The position numbers were made by a program, and so were the translations under genes. From an uncultured Actinomyces sp. (lineage in GTDB: Bacteria > Actinomycetota > Actinomycetes > Actinomycetales > Actinomycetaceae), in NCBI GenBank assembly GCA_915063485.1, contig CAJZDJ010000041.1, positions 1 to 16,037 of the forward strand: DNA of 16,037 bases, read 5' to 3'. How positions within the stretch are numbered: position 1 is the first letter of the stretch; each line of letters opens with the position of its first letter. A model generated the notes under the pieces. The model made no database searches and was not told the DNA's origin. It saw only the letters and a program-made list of their open reading frames with translations. This document shows, piece after piece, positions 1 through 6,497 of this stretch.

Positions 1-21
1 TGAGTAAAGCAGCACGAGCCC

Positions 22-51
22 TTCACAGTGGGAATTAAATGGGCTTAGATT
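22..51 (+). promoter_or_regulatory. Possible dps promoter
   Basis: A -35-like TTCACA (22-27) lies 18 bp before a -10-like TAGATT (46-51). Each is close to the vegetative sigma consensus. Transcription would start near 58 and give a leader of about 85 nt before dps, and that leader contains the shared motif at 112-128. This is a reading by eye; no alternative promoter closer to the gene looked better. Confidence 0.3.
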
Positions 52-111
52 GAGTTAACGCTTTCGTGAGGCGATGGCCCGCAGCTAGCTAGCCGCACCC
101 ACCTCACCAGA

Positions 112-128
112 GGCGCCAAAGACTTTTA
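112..128 (+). promoter_or_regulatory. Shared 17-nt motif upstream of dps (copy 1)
   Basis: The sequence GGCGCCAAAGACTTTTA sits directly before the dps ribosome binding site. The same 17 nt with one change (C to T at the fifth base) occurs at 799-815, upstream of the aldose 1-epimerase gene. Its core AAAGACTTT is an odd-centred inverted repeat, as expected of a small operator. It could also be a duplicated leader fragment. No function is known to me. Confidence 0.4.
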
Positions 129-145
129 AGAAGAGGAGAATGAAG

Positions 146-601
146 ATGACTCAGCCCAACCCCGTAGTAGTTAAGGCCCTACAGCAGGCCCTCGTTGACC
201 TGACCGACCTAAGCCTGCAGGCCAAGCAGGCCCACTGGAACATTGCCGGTTCCGGCTTCCGCTCCCTACACCTGCACCTAGACGAGATCGTTGACGAGGT
301 TCGCCTAGCCGCCGACGACGTTGCCGAGCGTATGACTGCCATCCAGGCCATCCCGGACGGTCGCGCTGCCACCGTGGCCGCCGACTCCCAGGTTGAGCCC
401 ATCGACGGCGGCGTGCTGCCCACCGACAAGGCCACCGTCATGATCCAGGAGCGCCTGGAGGGCGTTGCCAACCGCATCAAGGCCACCCTGGACGAGGTCG
501 ACGAGTACGACCACCTGAGCAACGACATGCTGATCGGCATTGCCACCGGCCTGGAGAAGCACGCTTGGATGCTGCGCGTCTCCGCCGAAGAGCAGGCCTG
601 A
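146..601 (+). CDS. dps: Dps family DNA-protection / ferritin-like protein
   Basis: Dps proteins form 12-subunit cages that oxidise and store iron and shield DNA during starvation and oxidative stress. The ferroxidase residues are visible in the 151-residue protein: His30 in QAHWN, His42, Asp46, and Asp57/Glu61 in DDVAERM. This is the usual Dps spacing, and the length is typical of the family. An upstream in-frame ATG at 140 would add Met-Lys, but the purine-rich GAGGAG (133-138) is only one base from it and seven from the ATG at 146, so I prefer 146. The C-terminus lacks a long Lys/Arg tail, so DNA binding by a tail is not obvious. It is a single gene with its own terminator at 693-727. Confidence 0.93.
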   Translation: MTQPNPVVVKALQQALVDLTDLSLQAKQAHWNIAGSGFRSLHLHLDEIVDEVRLAADDVAERMTAIQAIPDGRAATVAADSQVEPIDGGVLPTDKATVMIQERLEGVANRIKATLDEVDEYDHLSNDMLIGIATGLEKHAWMLRVSAEEQA

Positions 602-633
602 TAGCAAACTTGATTGCAAGCCTGATTTAGGCG

Positions 634-645
634 CTCCCTAGGGAG
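634..645. repeat. 12-bp perfect palindrome
   Basis: CTCCCTAGGGAG is a perfect 12-bp palindrome between the dps stop codon and its terminator. In RNA it is too tight to form a hairpin unaided, so it may be a dimeric protein site or chance. The sequence CTCCCTA recurs at about 678-684. Confidence 0.4.
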
Positions 646-692
646 AAAGCACTAGCCGCCTTAGATGCGGGTACTAACTCCCTAAGAGAGCT

Positions 693-727
693 AAAGCCCT
701 GATCGTCACCGCGACGGTCGGGGCTTT
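693..727 (+). terminator. Rho-independent terminator of dps
   Basis: The arms AAAGCCCTGATCGTC and GACGGTCGGGGCTTT pair over 15 positions, with G-U wobbles, around the loop ACCGC. A T-rich stretch (CTTTGTTGTG) follows. It lies about 90 nt after the dps stop and 120 nt before the next gene, so it most likely ends the dps transcript. Confidence 0.75.
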
Positions 728-798
728 GTTGTGCCTAAAGGGTGGGCAGAGGCCTCGCACAGGCCGGGTCCTGATGCAAGCAAAGGCCCGTAAGTGGC

Positions 799-815
799 GG
801 CGTCAAAGACTTTTA
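799..815 (+). promoter_or_regulatory. Shared 17-nt motif upstream of the epimerase gene (copy 2)
   Basis: GGCGTCAAAGACTTTTA matches the motif at 112-128 in 16 of 17 positions. Here it ends 31 nt before the start codon. It partly covers the place where a -35 element would lie if the -10-like TAAAGT at 835-840 is used, so a regulatory role is possible but unproven. Confidence 0.4.
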
Positions 816-834
816 TCGCGAACCATAAAAGCGC

Positions 835-840
835 TAAAGT
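835..840 (+). promoter_or_regulatory. Possible -10 element giving a leaderless transcript
   Basis: TAAAGT fits the TANNNT pattern of actinobacterial -10 boxes and ends six bases before the ATG at 847. Transcription could therefore begin at the start codon itself. No Shine-Dalgarno sequence is visible before this ATG, which agrees with leaderless translation. The -35 region is weak. Confidence 0.3.
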
Positions 841-846
841 GATGCC

Positions 847-1962
847 ATGCACAAAGAAGTGAGTTCAGACTCCATCTCAGAATCATCAGCCCAGAACGCG
901 CCTGAGCCTAGCTGCAAAACTAGCTGCATTGGCGACGTCGCCGGTACCAAAACTTCAGCAGCTTTCAGTCGCCCCGCCCAAGCGCCCCTAGATTCCAGCC
1001 TTTTCACTACCACCACCTGGCGCCTTAACGCCGGTGAGGCTAGCGCCCTAATCGCTGCCCGAGGCGCGGTAGTTTTGGACTGGAACTGTGCAGGCGTGCC
1101 GGTAATTGACGGCTACAGCGACCAAGCCGATCTGGAAAGTGGTGCAGGCTGCCGCTGCGCCGTCATGGCCCCCTGGTCAAACCGCATCCAAAATGCCCGC
1201 TACACCTGGATGGGGCAGGAATACGACCTTGGCCCCGCCCCTGATGGCAGCCGCGAAGCTAATCACGGCCTGATGCTAAACACCGATTTTGAGCGCATCG
1301 ATGATGGCCAGGACCCAGCCAGCCTAACCTTGCACACCGTCACAGGGGGAGTGGAGGGCTACCCCTGGCCGGTTGACGTGAGCGTCACCTACCGGATTAG
1401 CGAAAACACTCCCGGGCAGGGTTACCGCCTCGAATTGGAGATAAACGCCCGCAACCTGGCCGATGTTCCCGTGCCGGTGGGGCTGGGCTGGCACCCCTAC
1501 TTCCACGCCAATGCTCTTACCGACCAGGGCCTAGACTCGCTTTACATGGAATTACCGGCCAAAACTGAGGTAGTCAGCGACGACATGCTGATTCCGCTTG
1601 AGGGCACCCAGGCTTTTAAAGAGCCTGACTATGCCCAAAGCCAGTGCGGGCGCATCATTGTGAAGCTTAAAGACTGGGAAGTAGACACTGCCTGGACTGA
1701 TCTTTGGGCTGATAAAGATGGGCTGATCCGCAGCTATGTGGTTGGCTCGCAGGCTCACCTGGTGCTCACTCAAGACACGCCCGTGCCCCACTCGGTTGTG
1801 CACGCCTACACCGGCGACACTTTGCCCACGCGTAAGCGTCAAAGTCTTGCTTTGGAGCCATGCTCGGCTATGACCAACGCTTTCAACCGGATCCCGCAGC
1901 TGCTGGAGCTGGAGCCGGGCCAGAGTAGGAGCCTGCAAACCAGCGTTGACTACGTGCGCTAG
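847..1962 (+). CDS. Aldose 1-epimerase family protein (GalM/YihR-like mutarotase)
   Basis: Enzymes of this fold interconvert the alpha and beta anomers of free aldoses such as galactose or glucose. The 371-residue protein shows the family's key sites: PWSNRI around Arg113, NHGL with His140, the GWHPYFH motif with His216, and LEP with Glu337 near the C-terminus, the usual catalytic base. The PWxNRI and HPYF pattern resembles the YihR-like branch more than classical GalM. The fold begins near residue 52. The first 50 residues are a Ser/Ala/Pro-rich extension with no recognisable domain and no internal Met start before Met107, so ATG 847 is the only good start. No other sugar-metabolism gene lies nearby, so the substrate cannot be inferred. 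Confidence 0.85.
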   Translation: MHKEVSSDSISESSAQNAPEPSCKTSCIGDVAGTKTSAAFSRPAQAPLDSSLFTTTTWRLNAGEASALIAARGAVVLDWNCAGVPVIDGYSDQADLESGAGCRCAVMAPWSNRIQNARYTWMGQEYDLGPAPDGSREANHGLMLNTDFERIDDGQDPASLTLHTVTGGVEGYPWPVDVSVTYRISENTPGQGYRLELEINARNLADVPVPVGLGWHPYFHANALTDQGLDSLYMELPAKTEVVSDDMLIPLEGTQAFKEPDYAQSQCGRIIVKLKDWEVDTAWTDLWADKDGLIRSYVVGSQAHLVLTQDTPVPHSVVHAYTGDTLPTRKRQSLALEPCSAMTNAFNRIPQLLELEPGQSRSLQTSVDYVR

Positions 1963-2044
1963 TTTTTCGTTGACTTTTGGTAACTGAGGCTGGCCGGTTT
2001 CCTGATTTTCCAACCGGTGGACTTTGAGCTGCTGCGTAACGTTG

Positions 2045-2072
2045 ACGGCGGGTACTTTAGGGTGCCCGCCGT
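2045..2072 (+). terminator. Hairpin terminator after the epimerase gene
   Basis: ACGGCGGGTAC (2045-2055) pairs with GGTGCCCGCCGT (last 11 bases, 2062-2072) around a six-base loop, giving an 11-bp stem with one G-U pair. The following ACTTCGTTT is only moderately T-rich, so termination may be partial. Confidence 0.55.
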
Positions 2073-2094
2073 ACTTCGTTTGGGGTGACGCCGC

Positions 2095-2127
2095 CGCACG
2101 CCTTAAACCGTCGCACGCCTTAAACCG
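2095..2127. repeat. Two-copy 17-nt tandem repeat
   Basis: CGCACGCCTTAAACCG occurs at 2095-2110 and again at 2112-2127, with one base between the copies. The repeat is exact over 16 bases and lies between the epimerase terminator and comEA. Confidence 0.85.
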
Positions 2128-2288
2128 CCGTAGCAGCTAGGGGCCTGTGCGTTAAGGGGGCGGGGCGTTACCTGCGGCAGTTGGTGGCGCCGTCGTGAAT
2201 AACCACTTTTGCACAGGGGGATAAATTTTTCGCCCACACAGGGCTATCCACACCCCGGTAGCTGGCGATTGCTGGCCAGGTTCATAGT

Positions 2289-3167
2289 GTGCCTATGGGC
2301 ACTAGACAAAAACGGGCCATGCAAGATTTCATCCGCGTGGCCTACAGCGGCGACCATGAGCAGGTTGAACGCCCCTACCGGGTAGCCATGGGGGCAAAAG
2401 CCGCGCTTTGGGGTGGAATAACGCTGATAGCGCTGGGTTTACTGATTGCTGCCTGGCAGCTGTTCATAACCGGCCCTGAGCCCAACCGGGCCCAAATCGG
2501 TGCAAAAACTGCCACCACTCGCGCTCAGAGTTTAGGGACGGCCAAGAGTGCAGCAGTGGCGGCGTCGGCACAGGCCTCCGCCAGAAGTCCCGCTCCCGGA
2601 CCAGGGGGCGGGGGAGCTGGCCTGGCTAGTTCAGCTGGCCCTGCCAGTTCAGGCGGGGCTACTAGTGGAGGAGATACGGCTGGCTCGGGGCAAATAGTGG
2701 TTGATGTCGACGGCGCCGTGGCTCACCCTGGCCTATACAAACTTCCACCTGACTCGCGAGTGCAAGCAGCCCTGGCGGCAGCTGGAGGTTTAAGCCCGCA
2801 GGCAGATGCTCACCGCATCAACCGCGCCGCCAAACTCCATGACGGCCAAAAACTCTATGTGCTCTCCCAAGGTGAAAGCACCCCGCCACAGGCTGCTTCA
2901 AGTGGCCAAGGCTGTGAGGGGCAGGCTTGCACCAGCGCAGAGGGCGGCGTCGCTGGCAGTGACCCTGAAGGGCAAGGCCTTGTAAACATCAACACCGCCA
3001 ACGCCACGCAGCTAACCCAACTACCCGGGGTAGGCCCGGCCATCGCCCAAAAAATTATTGACTATCGCACCGCCAATGGGCCTTTTACCAGCGTAGATGA
3101 CCTGACTAAAGTGCCCGGTATTGGCGCAGCTAAGCTAGCCCAGATCAAAAGCCATGCCCGCGTCTAA
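2289..3167 (+). CDS. comEA: ComEA competence DNA receptor
   Basis: ComEA binds double-stranded DNA outside the membrane and hands it to the ComEC channel during natural transformation. The 292-residue protein has a short cytoplasmic start, one membrane helix (about 36-60), a Gly/Ala/Ser-rich spacer (about 65-134), an SLBB domain (135-193), a second spacer, and a C-terminal pair of helix-hairpin-helix motifs, LPGVGPAIAQKI (245-256) and VPGIGAAKLAQI (275-286). Two cysteines (209 and 214) in the second spacer could form a disulfide outside the cell, which is inference. The GTG at 2289 has only a weak AGG at 2278-2280; ATG 2295 is an alternative that removes two residues. The gene overlaps comEC by 14 nt. 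Confidence 0.92.
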   Translation: MPMGTRQKRAMQDFIRVAYSGDHEQVERPYRVAMGAKAALWGGITLIALGLLIAAWQLFITGPEPNRAQIGAKTATTRAQSLGTAKSAAVAASAQASARSPAPGPGGGGAGLASSAGPASSGGATSGGDTAGSGQIVVDVDGAVAHPGLYKLPPDSRVQAALAAAGGLSPQADAHRINRAAKLHDGQKLYVLSQGESTPPQAASSGQGCEGQACTSAEGGVAGSDPEGQGLVNINTANATQLTQLPGVGPAIAQKIIDYRTANGPFTSVDDLTKVPGIGAAKLAQIKSHARV

Positions 3168-5163
3168 AACACTTGCTGCGTCTAAAACAGCTACCGGGAT
3201 TGGCGGCGCTGACAGCGCTAACAGTGCTAACGGCGCTGCCGGGGCTAACAGTGCTGACAAGGCGCGCGGCGCTCGCGGTGGTGGCGCTATGCCTCAAGCC
3301 GGCGACGCAAAGGAGACAGATGCTAGTTCAGTGCCCAAAGTGCACGTTAGCAAGGCGCATGTCAGTGAGCGCGAACGCGAACTGCAATTACTGCGCCGCC
3401 CTAAAGCACCCCAGCCCTGGGACCTGCGCTTATGCCCGGCCATGGCACTGTGTTGGGGCTGCGCCTGGGCGTTAGTACAAGTAGATGCGCGCTCAAAACA
3501 AGCCTGGAAATTTTGGCTGCTGCTAGCCGTTATCTGCGCCCTGGCTGGACTGGTGTGCGTAAGCCGTCGCCCGCGTCAGCCCACCCACCGCTTAGACAAG
3601 CGAGCCGGTGCCGGGCAAACCCATAGCCACCTCTGGTTTAGTGTTGGCGCCTGTTTGCTAAGCGTATGCGCGCTGAGTCTAAGTGGCGCAGCCCAGGTTT
3701 ATAACCGCTCACGTGACCCCATACTCGATTACATTGATGCAGCTCAGAGCCCTAGCCAAAGCCAGGGCCAAAAGCAGACCAGGGCGCCGTCGTCGTCGCA
3801 AAGCCAAAGAGTTAGTGGCAATGGGGCAGTCGCCGGGGCGGTAGGCGCTGCTGAGACGACAACCAACGCCACTAAGGCAGCCGGCGCCGGGGCGGTGAAC
3901 CTAACCGCGCAGGTGCGTAGCGTCCCCAAACCGCTTACGCGCCCGGGGCGCTACCTGGTGACCCTCAAAGTTATGCGCGTAAACGCGCGTCCTAGCCGGG
4001 CGCTAATCACCCTGTTTGCCTCTTCGGCCTGGTCGGGGGTTAAACCAGGGGAAATGGTGAGTTTTCAAGCCAACTTGCGCGGGGCAAAAGCAGGTGGGCG
4101 AGCCTTGGCTATCGCTAGCCACAACCGCCTGCCCCACACTTTAAAACCACCGGGCGGTATATATCGGCTGGTCAACGCGGCTCGGCGGCAACTAGCTGGG
4201 GCTGCGCGCAACGCTAATCACGCCCATCCACCTCCGGTGCCAGGAGCCTTGGCACGCTGGGGGAGTCAAACGGCTGAGGAGAGCGAGGCAGATGAGGGGA
4301 GTGCGGCGGCTGAGCCGGGCCAACTGCCCCTGGGCGCTGACGCGCCAGAGCTGGTTATTGGCGTGGTGTTAGGTGACGACACTGGCCTGGAAGCCGCCAC
4401 CACCAAAAACATGCGCGCCGCTAACCTCACCCACCTAACTGCAGTTTCAGGCGAACACGTGGCGCTAGTTTTAGCGGCTACGCTCACCCTATGCGGGCCA
4501 CTACCAGTGCGCCTAAAAACCTTGATCGGATCATTTACCCTGGTGGGACTAGTTTTACTGGTTCAACCCAGCGGCTCAGTGCTACGCGCAGCCGCCATGG
4601 GCTCAGTGCAGCTAGTGGGGTTAAGCGCGGGCCGGCAAGCCTCAGCCCTACCAGCTTGGGCCGCCGGCGCCATCGTGCTGCTGCTAATTGACCCCTGGCA
4701 GGCCCACGACTGGGGCTTTGCCCTATCCATTGCGGCCACCGGCGGCCTGATCATGCTGGCGCCGGCAATAGAGCAGCAACTGGGGCGGGTGATGCCAAGA
4801 GTTTTTGCCCAGCTAGCTGCAATTCCCCTGGCCGCACAGTTTGCTTGCGCTCCGCTGCTGATCGCTTTAAACCCGCATATCAGCATGTGGGGCGTGGTGG
4901 CTAATATGTTGGCGGCTCCCGTGGTGGCGGTGGTGACCTACACCGGATTGGCGGCCACGGCCCTGGCCACGGCGCTGCCATCCTTTGCGCAGCTGCTGGT
5001 GCTACCGGCGCTGTGGGGGTGTGCCTGGCTGGAGTGTATTGCCCACTTTTTTGCGCACCTGCCCGGCGCCCAAGTGAACTGGCCGGGCAAAGCCAGTGGT
5101 GTTTGTTCCCTGGCGGCTTTAAATGCGGGCATCTGGCTGCTGTTGGTTAGGATGCGACGTTAG
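3154..5163 (+). CDS. comEC: ComEC/Rec2 competence channel protein, without MBL domain
   Basis: ComEC forms the membrane channel that takes in single-stranded DNA. The 669-residue protein has an Ala/Ser/Gly-rich start (1-60), membrane helices near 92-110, 120-136 and 160-180, a low-complexity Ser/Gln/Ala stretch (about 197-247), an OB-fold-like region (about 248-330) and the multi-helix Competence domain from about 398. The signature is GVVLGDDTGL followed by NLTHLTAVSGEHVALV (424-439). It ends at residue 669 just after the last membrane helix, so the C-terminal metallo-beta-lactamase nuclease-like domain of full-length homologues is absent. Forms lacking it are, to my knowledge, common in actinobacteria. 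ATG 3154 lies inside comEA; ATG 3289 (residue 46) is an alternative start after the low-complexity segment. Translation is probably coupled to comEA. Confidence 0.9.
   Translation: MPASKTLAASKTATGIGGADSANSANGAAGANSADKARGARGGGAMPQAGDAKETDASSVPKVHVSKAHVSERERELQLLRRPKAPQPWDLRLCPAMALCWGCAWALVQVDARSKQAWKFWLLLAVICALAGLVCVSRRPRQPTHRLDKRAGAGQTHSHLWFSVGACLLSVCALSLSGAAQVYNRSRDPILDYIDAAQSPSQSQGQKQTRAPSSSQSQRVSGNGAVAGAVGAAETTTNATKAAGAGAVNLTAQVRSVPKPLTRPGRYLVTLKVMRVNARPSRALITLFASSAWSGVKPGEMVSFQANLRGAKAGGRALAIASHNRLPHTLKPPGGIYRLVNAARRQLAGAARNANHAHPPPVPGALARWGSQTAEESEADEGSAAAEPGQLPLGADAPELVIGVVLGDDTGLEAATTKNMRAANLTHLTAVSGEHVALVLAATLTLCGPLPVRLKTLIGSFTLVGLVLLVQPSGSVLRAAAMGSVQLVGLSAGRQASALPAWAAGAIVLLLIDPWQAHDWGFALSIAATGGLIMLAPAIEQQLGRVMPRVFAQLAAIPLAAQFACAPLLIALNPHISMWGVVANMLAAPVVAVVTYTGLAATALATALPSFAQLLVLPALWGCAWLECIAHFFAHLPGAQVNWPGKASGVCSLAALNAGIWLLLVRMRR
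3160..3189. repeat. 18-nt tandem duplication across the comEA stop codon
   Basis: GCGTCTAAAACA occurs at 3160-3171 and 3178-3189, a period of 18 nt. In the comEA frame each copy contains GTC TAA, so the last codon and stop are present twice. In the comEC frame the copies encode the repeated ASKT near the N-terminus. A further 12-nt repeat, GCTAACAGTGCT (3217-3228 and 3244-3255), follows in comEC. Confidence 0.8.
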
Positions 5164-5178
5164 TGGCAACCTTGGATT

Positions 5179-6225
5179 ATGGCCGCCTCACGCTCAGCCC
5201 CACGTTCACGCTCTAGTATCCCCACGCGCTCACGCTCAGCCAACGCACTGGGTAGCACTACCTGGGATCGGGTGGATTTAGCCCCCGTAGTGTTACTGCG
5301 GGGCAGTGAGTCTGTCCTGGTGCAGCGAGCCCAAGACCGGCTGTTGGCCCAGGCACGTGCCAAAGATCCAAATGTTGAGATCAGCCGCCTCGAAGCAGCC
5401 GGATACGACAAGGGCCAACTAGCTGGGCTGGTTTCGCCCTCACTATTTGGTGAGCCGCGTCTGATCATCATCAACGATCTTGAACATGCCACTGACGCAT
5501 TGATTGAGGATCTGCTTAGCTACCTGCAAACCCCAGAAGAAGACGTCAACCTGGTGCTGCGCCACGCTAGCGGCAATCGCGGCAAAAAACTGCTGGACGC
5601 TATCGCTAAGGCAGGTATGCCGGTGGTTGAATGCGCGCAAATAAAATCAGCCCGAGACAAGAGCTCTTTAGTGATCGGTGACGTGCGCCGAGCCAAGCGA
5701 CAAATCGACCCTGACGCCGTCGAAGCCCTAGTTGAGGCGCTGGGAAATGATTTAACTGACCTTTTGGGTGCGGTTAAACAGCTGCTTGCTGATACCAGCG
5801 GCACTATCACTCTCACCCAGGTGAACACCTATTATGGCGGGCGCATTGAGGCTAGTGGCTTTGCGGTTGCGGATGCGGCAATCAGTGGCGACGGCGCCAA
5901 GGCAGTAACCACTTTGCGTCACGCCCTGGCTACCGGCACTGACCCGGTAGTGATTGTTTCTGCCCTGGCTATAAAGATTCGCCAACTAGCGCGGGTGGCC
6001 GCAAGTGCCGGCAGGAAAGACATCACTCCCGCAAAGCTGGGCATGGCTCCCTGGCAGATAGATAGTGCGCGCCGTCAACTGCGCGGCTGGTCTGACGACG
6101 GTTTGGCGGATGCGATTGTGGCGGTAGCTAATGCCGACGCGCAGGTTAAAGGTGAAGAGCGCGACGCCGTCTACGCCCTAGAGCGGGCAGTACTGAAAGT
6201 GGTGCACGCCCGCCGCGCCCGTTAG
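5179..6225 (+). CDS. holA: DNA polymerase III subunit delta
   Basis: HolA is the delta subunit of the clamp loader, which opens the beta sliding clamp for loading on primed DNA. The 348-residue protein shows the family pattern: a divergent AAA+ module starting at VVLLRGSESVLVQRA (37-51), the clamp-contact segment LVSPSLFGEPRLIIIND (84-100), a lid region with DLTDLLGAVKQL (191-202), and the C-terminal collar helices (about 230-345). As expected for delta, no intact Walker A motif is present. The first 25 residues are Ser/Arg-rich and probably disordered. The gene begins 15 nt after comEC without a strong ribosome binding site, in line with a comEA-comEC-holA transcript, an arrangement known from many actinobacteria. 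Its 3' end is copied downstream (6271-6291). Confidence 0.93.
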   Translation: MAASRSAPRSRSSIPTRSRSANALGSTTWDRVDLAPVVLLRGSESVLVQRAQDRLLAQARAKDPNVEISRLEAAGYDKGQLAGLVSPSLFGEPRLIIINDLEHATDALIEDLLSYLQTPEEDVNLVLRHASGNRGKKLLDAIAKAGMPVVECAQIKSARDKSSLVIGDVRRAKRQIDPDAVEALVEALGNDLTDLLGAVKQLLADTSGTITLTQVNTYYGGRIEASGFAVADAAISGDGAKAVTTLRHALATGTDPVVIVSALAIKIRQLARVAASAGRKDITPAKLGMAPWQIDSARRQLRGWSDDGLADAIVAVANADAQVKGEERDAVYALERAVLKVVHARRAR

Positions 6226-6291
6226 GCACTGGTCTTCTCTAGATCATTAGTGCCCTAAATGGGCTGCACTGCCGCACCCGCTAGGCACTGG
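6212..6291. repeat. Direct repeat that copies the holA 3' end
   Basis: The 21 nt at 6212-6232, which include the last codons and TAG of holA, recur at 6271-6291 with two mismatches (19 of 21 identical; core TAGGCACTGG). The copies start 59 nt apart. The second copy is non-coding. Confidence 0.75.
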
Positions 6292-6328
6292 CCAGGGCGT
6301 AAGCCGTTGCTTCACAAATACTGACATT

Positions 6329-6382
6329 TCATCCCTTCCCTATAAAACCCCATGAATTTTTTATAGGGAAGGGATGATTTTT
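6329..6382 (+). terminator. Long perfect-stem terminator after holA
   Basis: An exact inverted repeat has arms 6329-6347 and 6359-6377 (19 bp, core CCCTTCCCTATAAAA and its complement) around an 11-nt loop. It is followed by TTTTT (6378-6382). This is the arrangement of an intrinsic terminator for the comEA-comEC-holA transcript. No T-run is found on the minus-strand side, so it should act mainly in the plus direction. A perfect stem this long is unusual among the terminators in this window. Confidence 0.75.
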
Positions 6383-6436
6383 CCTGTATTTACCTGTGTT
6401 TGCCTGTGTTTGCCTGCAGTGCCTGGCACTGCCTGC
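6383..6436. repeat. CCTG repeats at about 10-bp spacing
   Basis: CCTG occurs at 6383, 6393, 6403, 6413, 6422 and 6432, with steps of 10, 10, 10, 9 and 10 bp. The second and third units are identical (CCTGTGTTTG). The array begins directly after the T-run of the holA terminator and ends at the rpsT terminator. Within it, GCAGTGCC-T-GGCACTGC (6416-6432) is a perfect inverted repeat. Confidence 0.8.
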
Positions 6437-6444
6437 ATAAACAA

Positions 6445-6475
6445 AAATGGCCGACCCCATGGGGATCGACCATTT
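6445..6475 (-). terminator. Rho-independent terminator of rpsT
   Basis: On the minus strand AAATGGTCGATCCCC pairs with GGGTCGGCCATTT, with G-U wobbles at the two imperfect positions. The transcript then runs into TTTTTGTTTATG (reading down from about 6448). It lies 22 nt after the rpsT stop codon. Confidence 0.85.
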
Positions 6476-6497
6476 GCAGCTAGTTAACTAGCAAAGA

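Larger units (their letters stand above)
1963..2288. other. Intergenic region with terminator, tandem repeat and DnaA-box-like sequence
   Basis: This 326-nt gap has no convincing reading frame. From left to right it holds a weak hairpin (CCGGTT 1994-1999 with AACCGG 2012-2017), the terminator-like hairpin 2045-2072, a 17-nt tandem repeat at 2095-2127, and an AT-rich stretch. In the last, CACAGGGNNAT occurs twice (2212-2222, 2237-2247) and CTATCCACA (2244-2252) differs by one base from the DnaA-box consensus TTATCCACA. I see no clear promoter for comEA. Confidence 0.6.

Noticed and set aside
140..148. ATG 140 as the dps start
   Set aside because: The GAGGAG site is one base away from it, too close for initiation, while ATG 146 has a seven-base spacing.
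151..619. Minus-strand open frames opposite dps
   Set aside because: Dps is complete with all ferroxidase residues; the antisense frames show no domain and are shadows.
601..846. tRNA gene or riboswitch in the dps-epimerase gap
   Set aside because: I could not fold a cloverleaf or recognise any riboswitch core; only the palindrome, the terminator and the shared motif are supported.
2205..2260. Possible replication origin before comEA
   Set aside because: Only one near-consensus DnaA box is present, with no dnaA, dnaN or gyrase gene nearby and no cluster of boxes.
6329..6377. Terminal inverted repeat of an insertion sequence
   Set aside because: The arms are only 11 nt apart, no transposase is present, and a T-run follows as in a terminator.
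6383..6436. CRISPR-like array
   Set aside because: Units are about 10 bp without spacers, far below CRISPR repeat and spacer sizes, and no cas gene is present.
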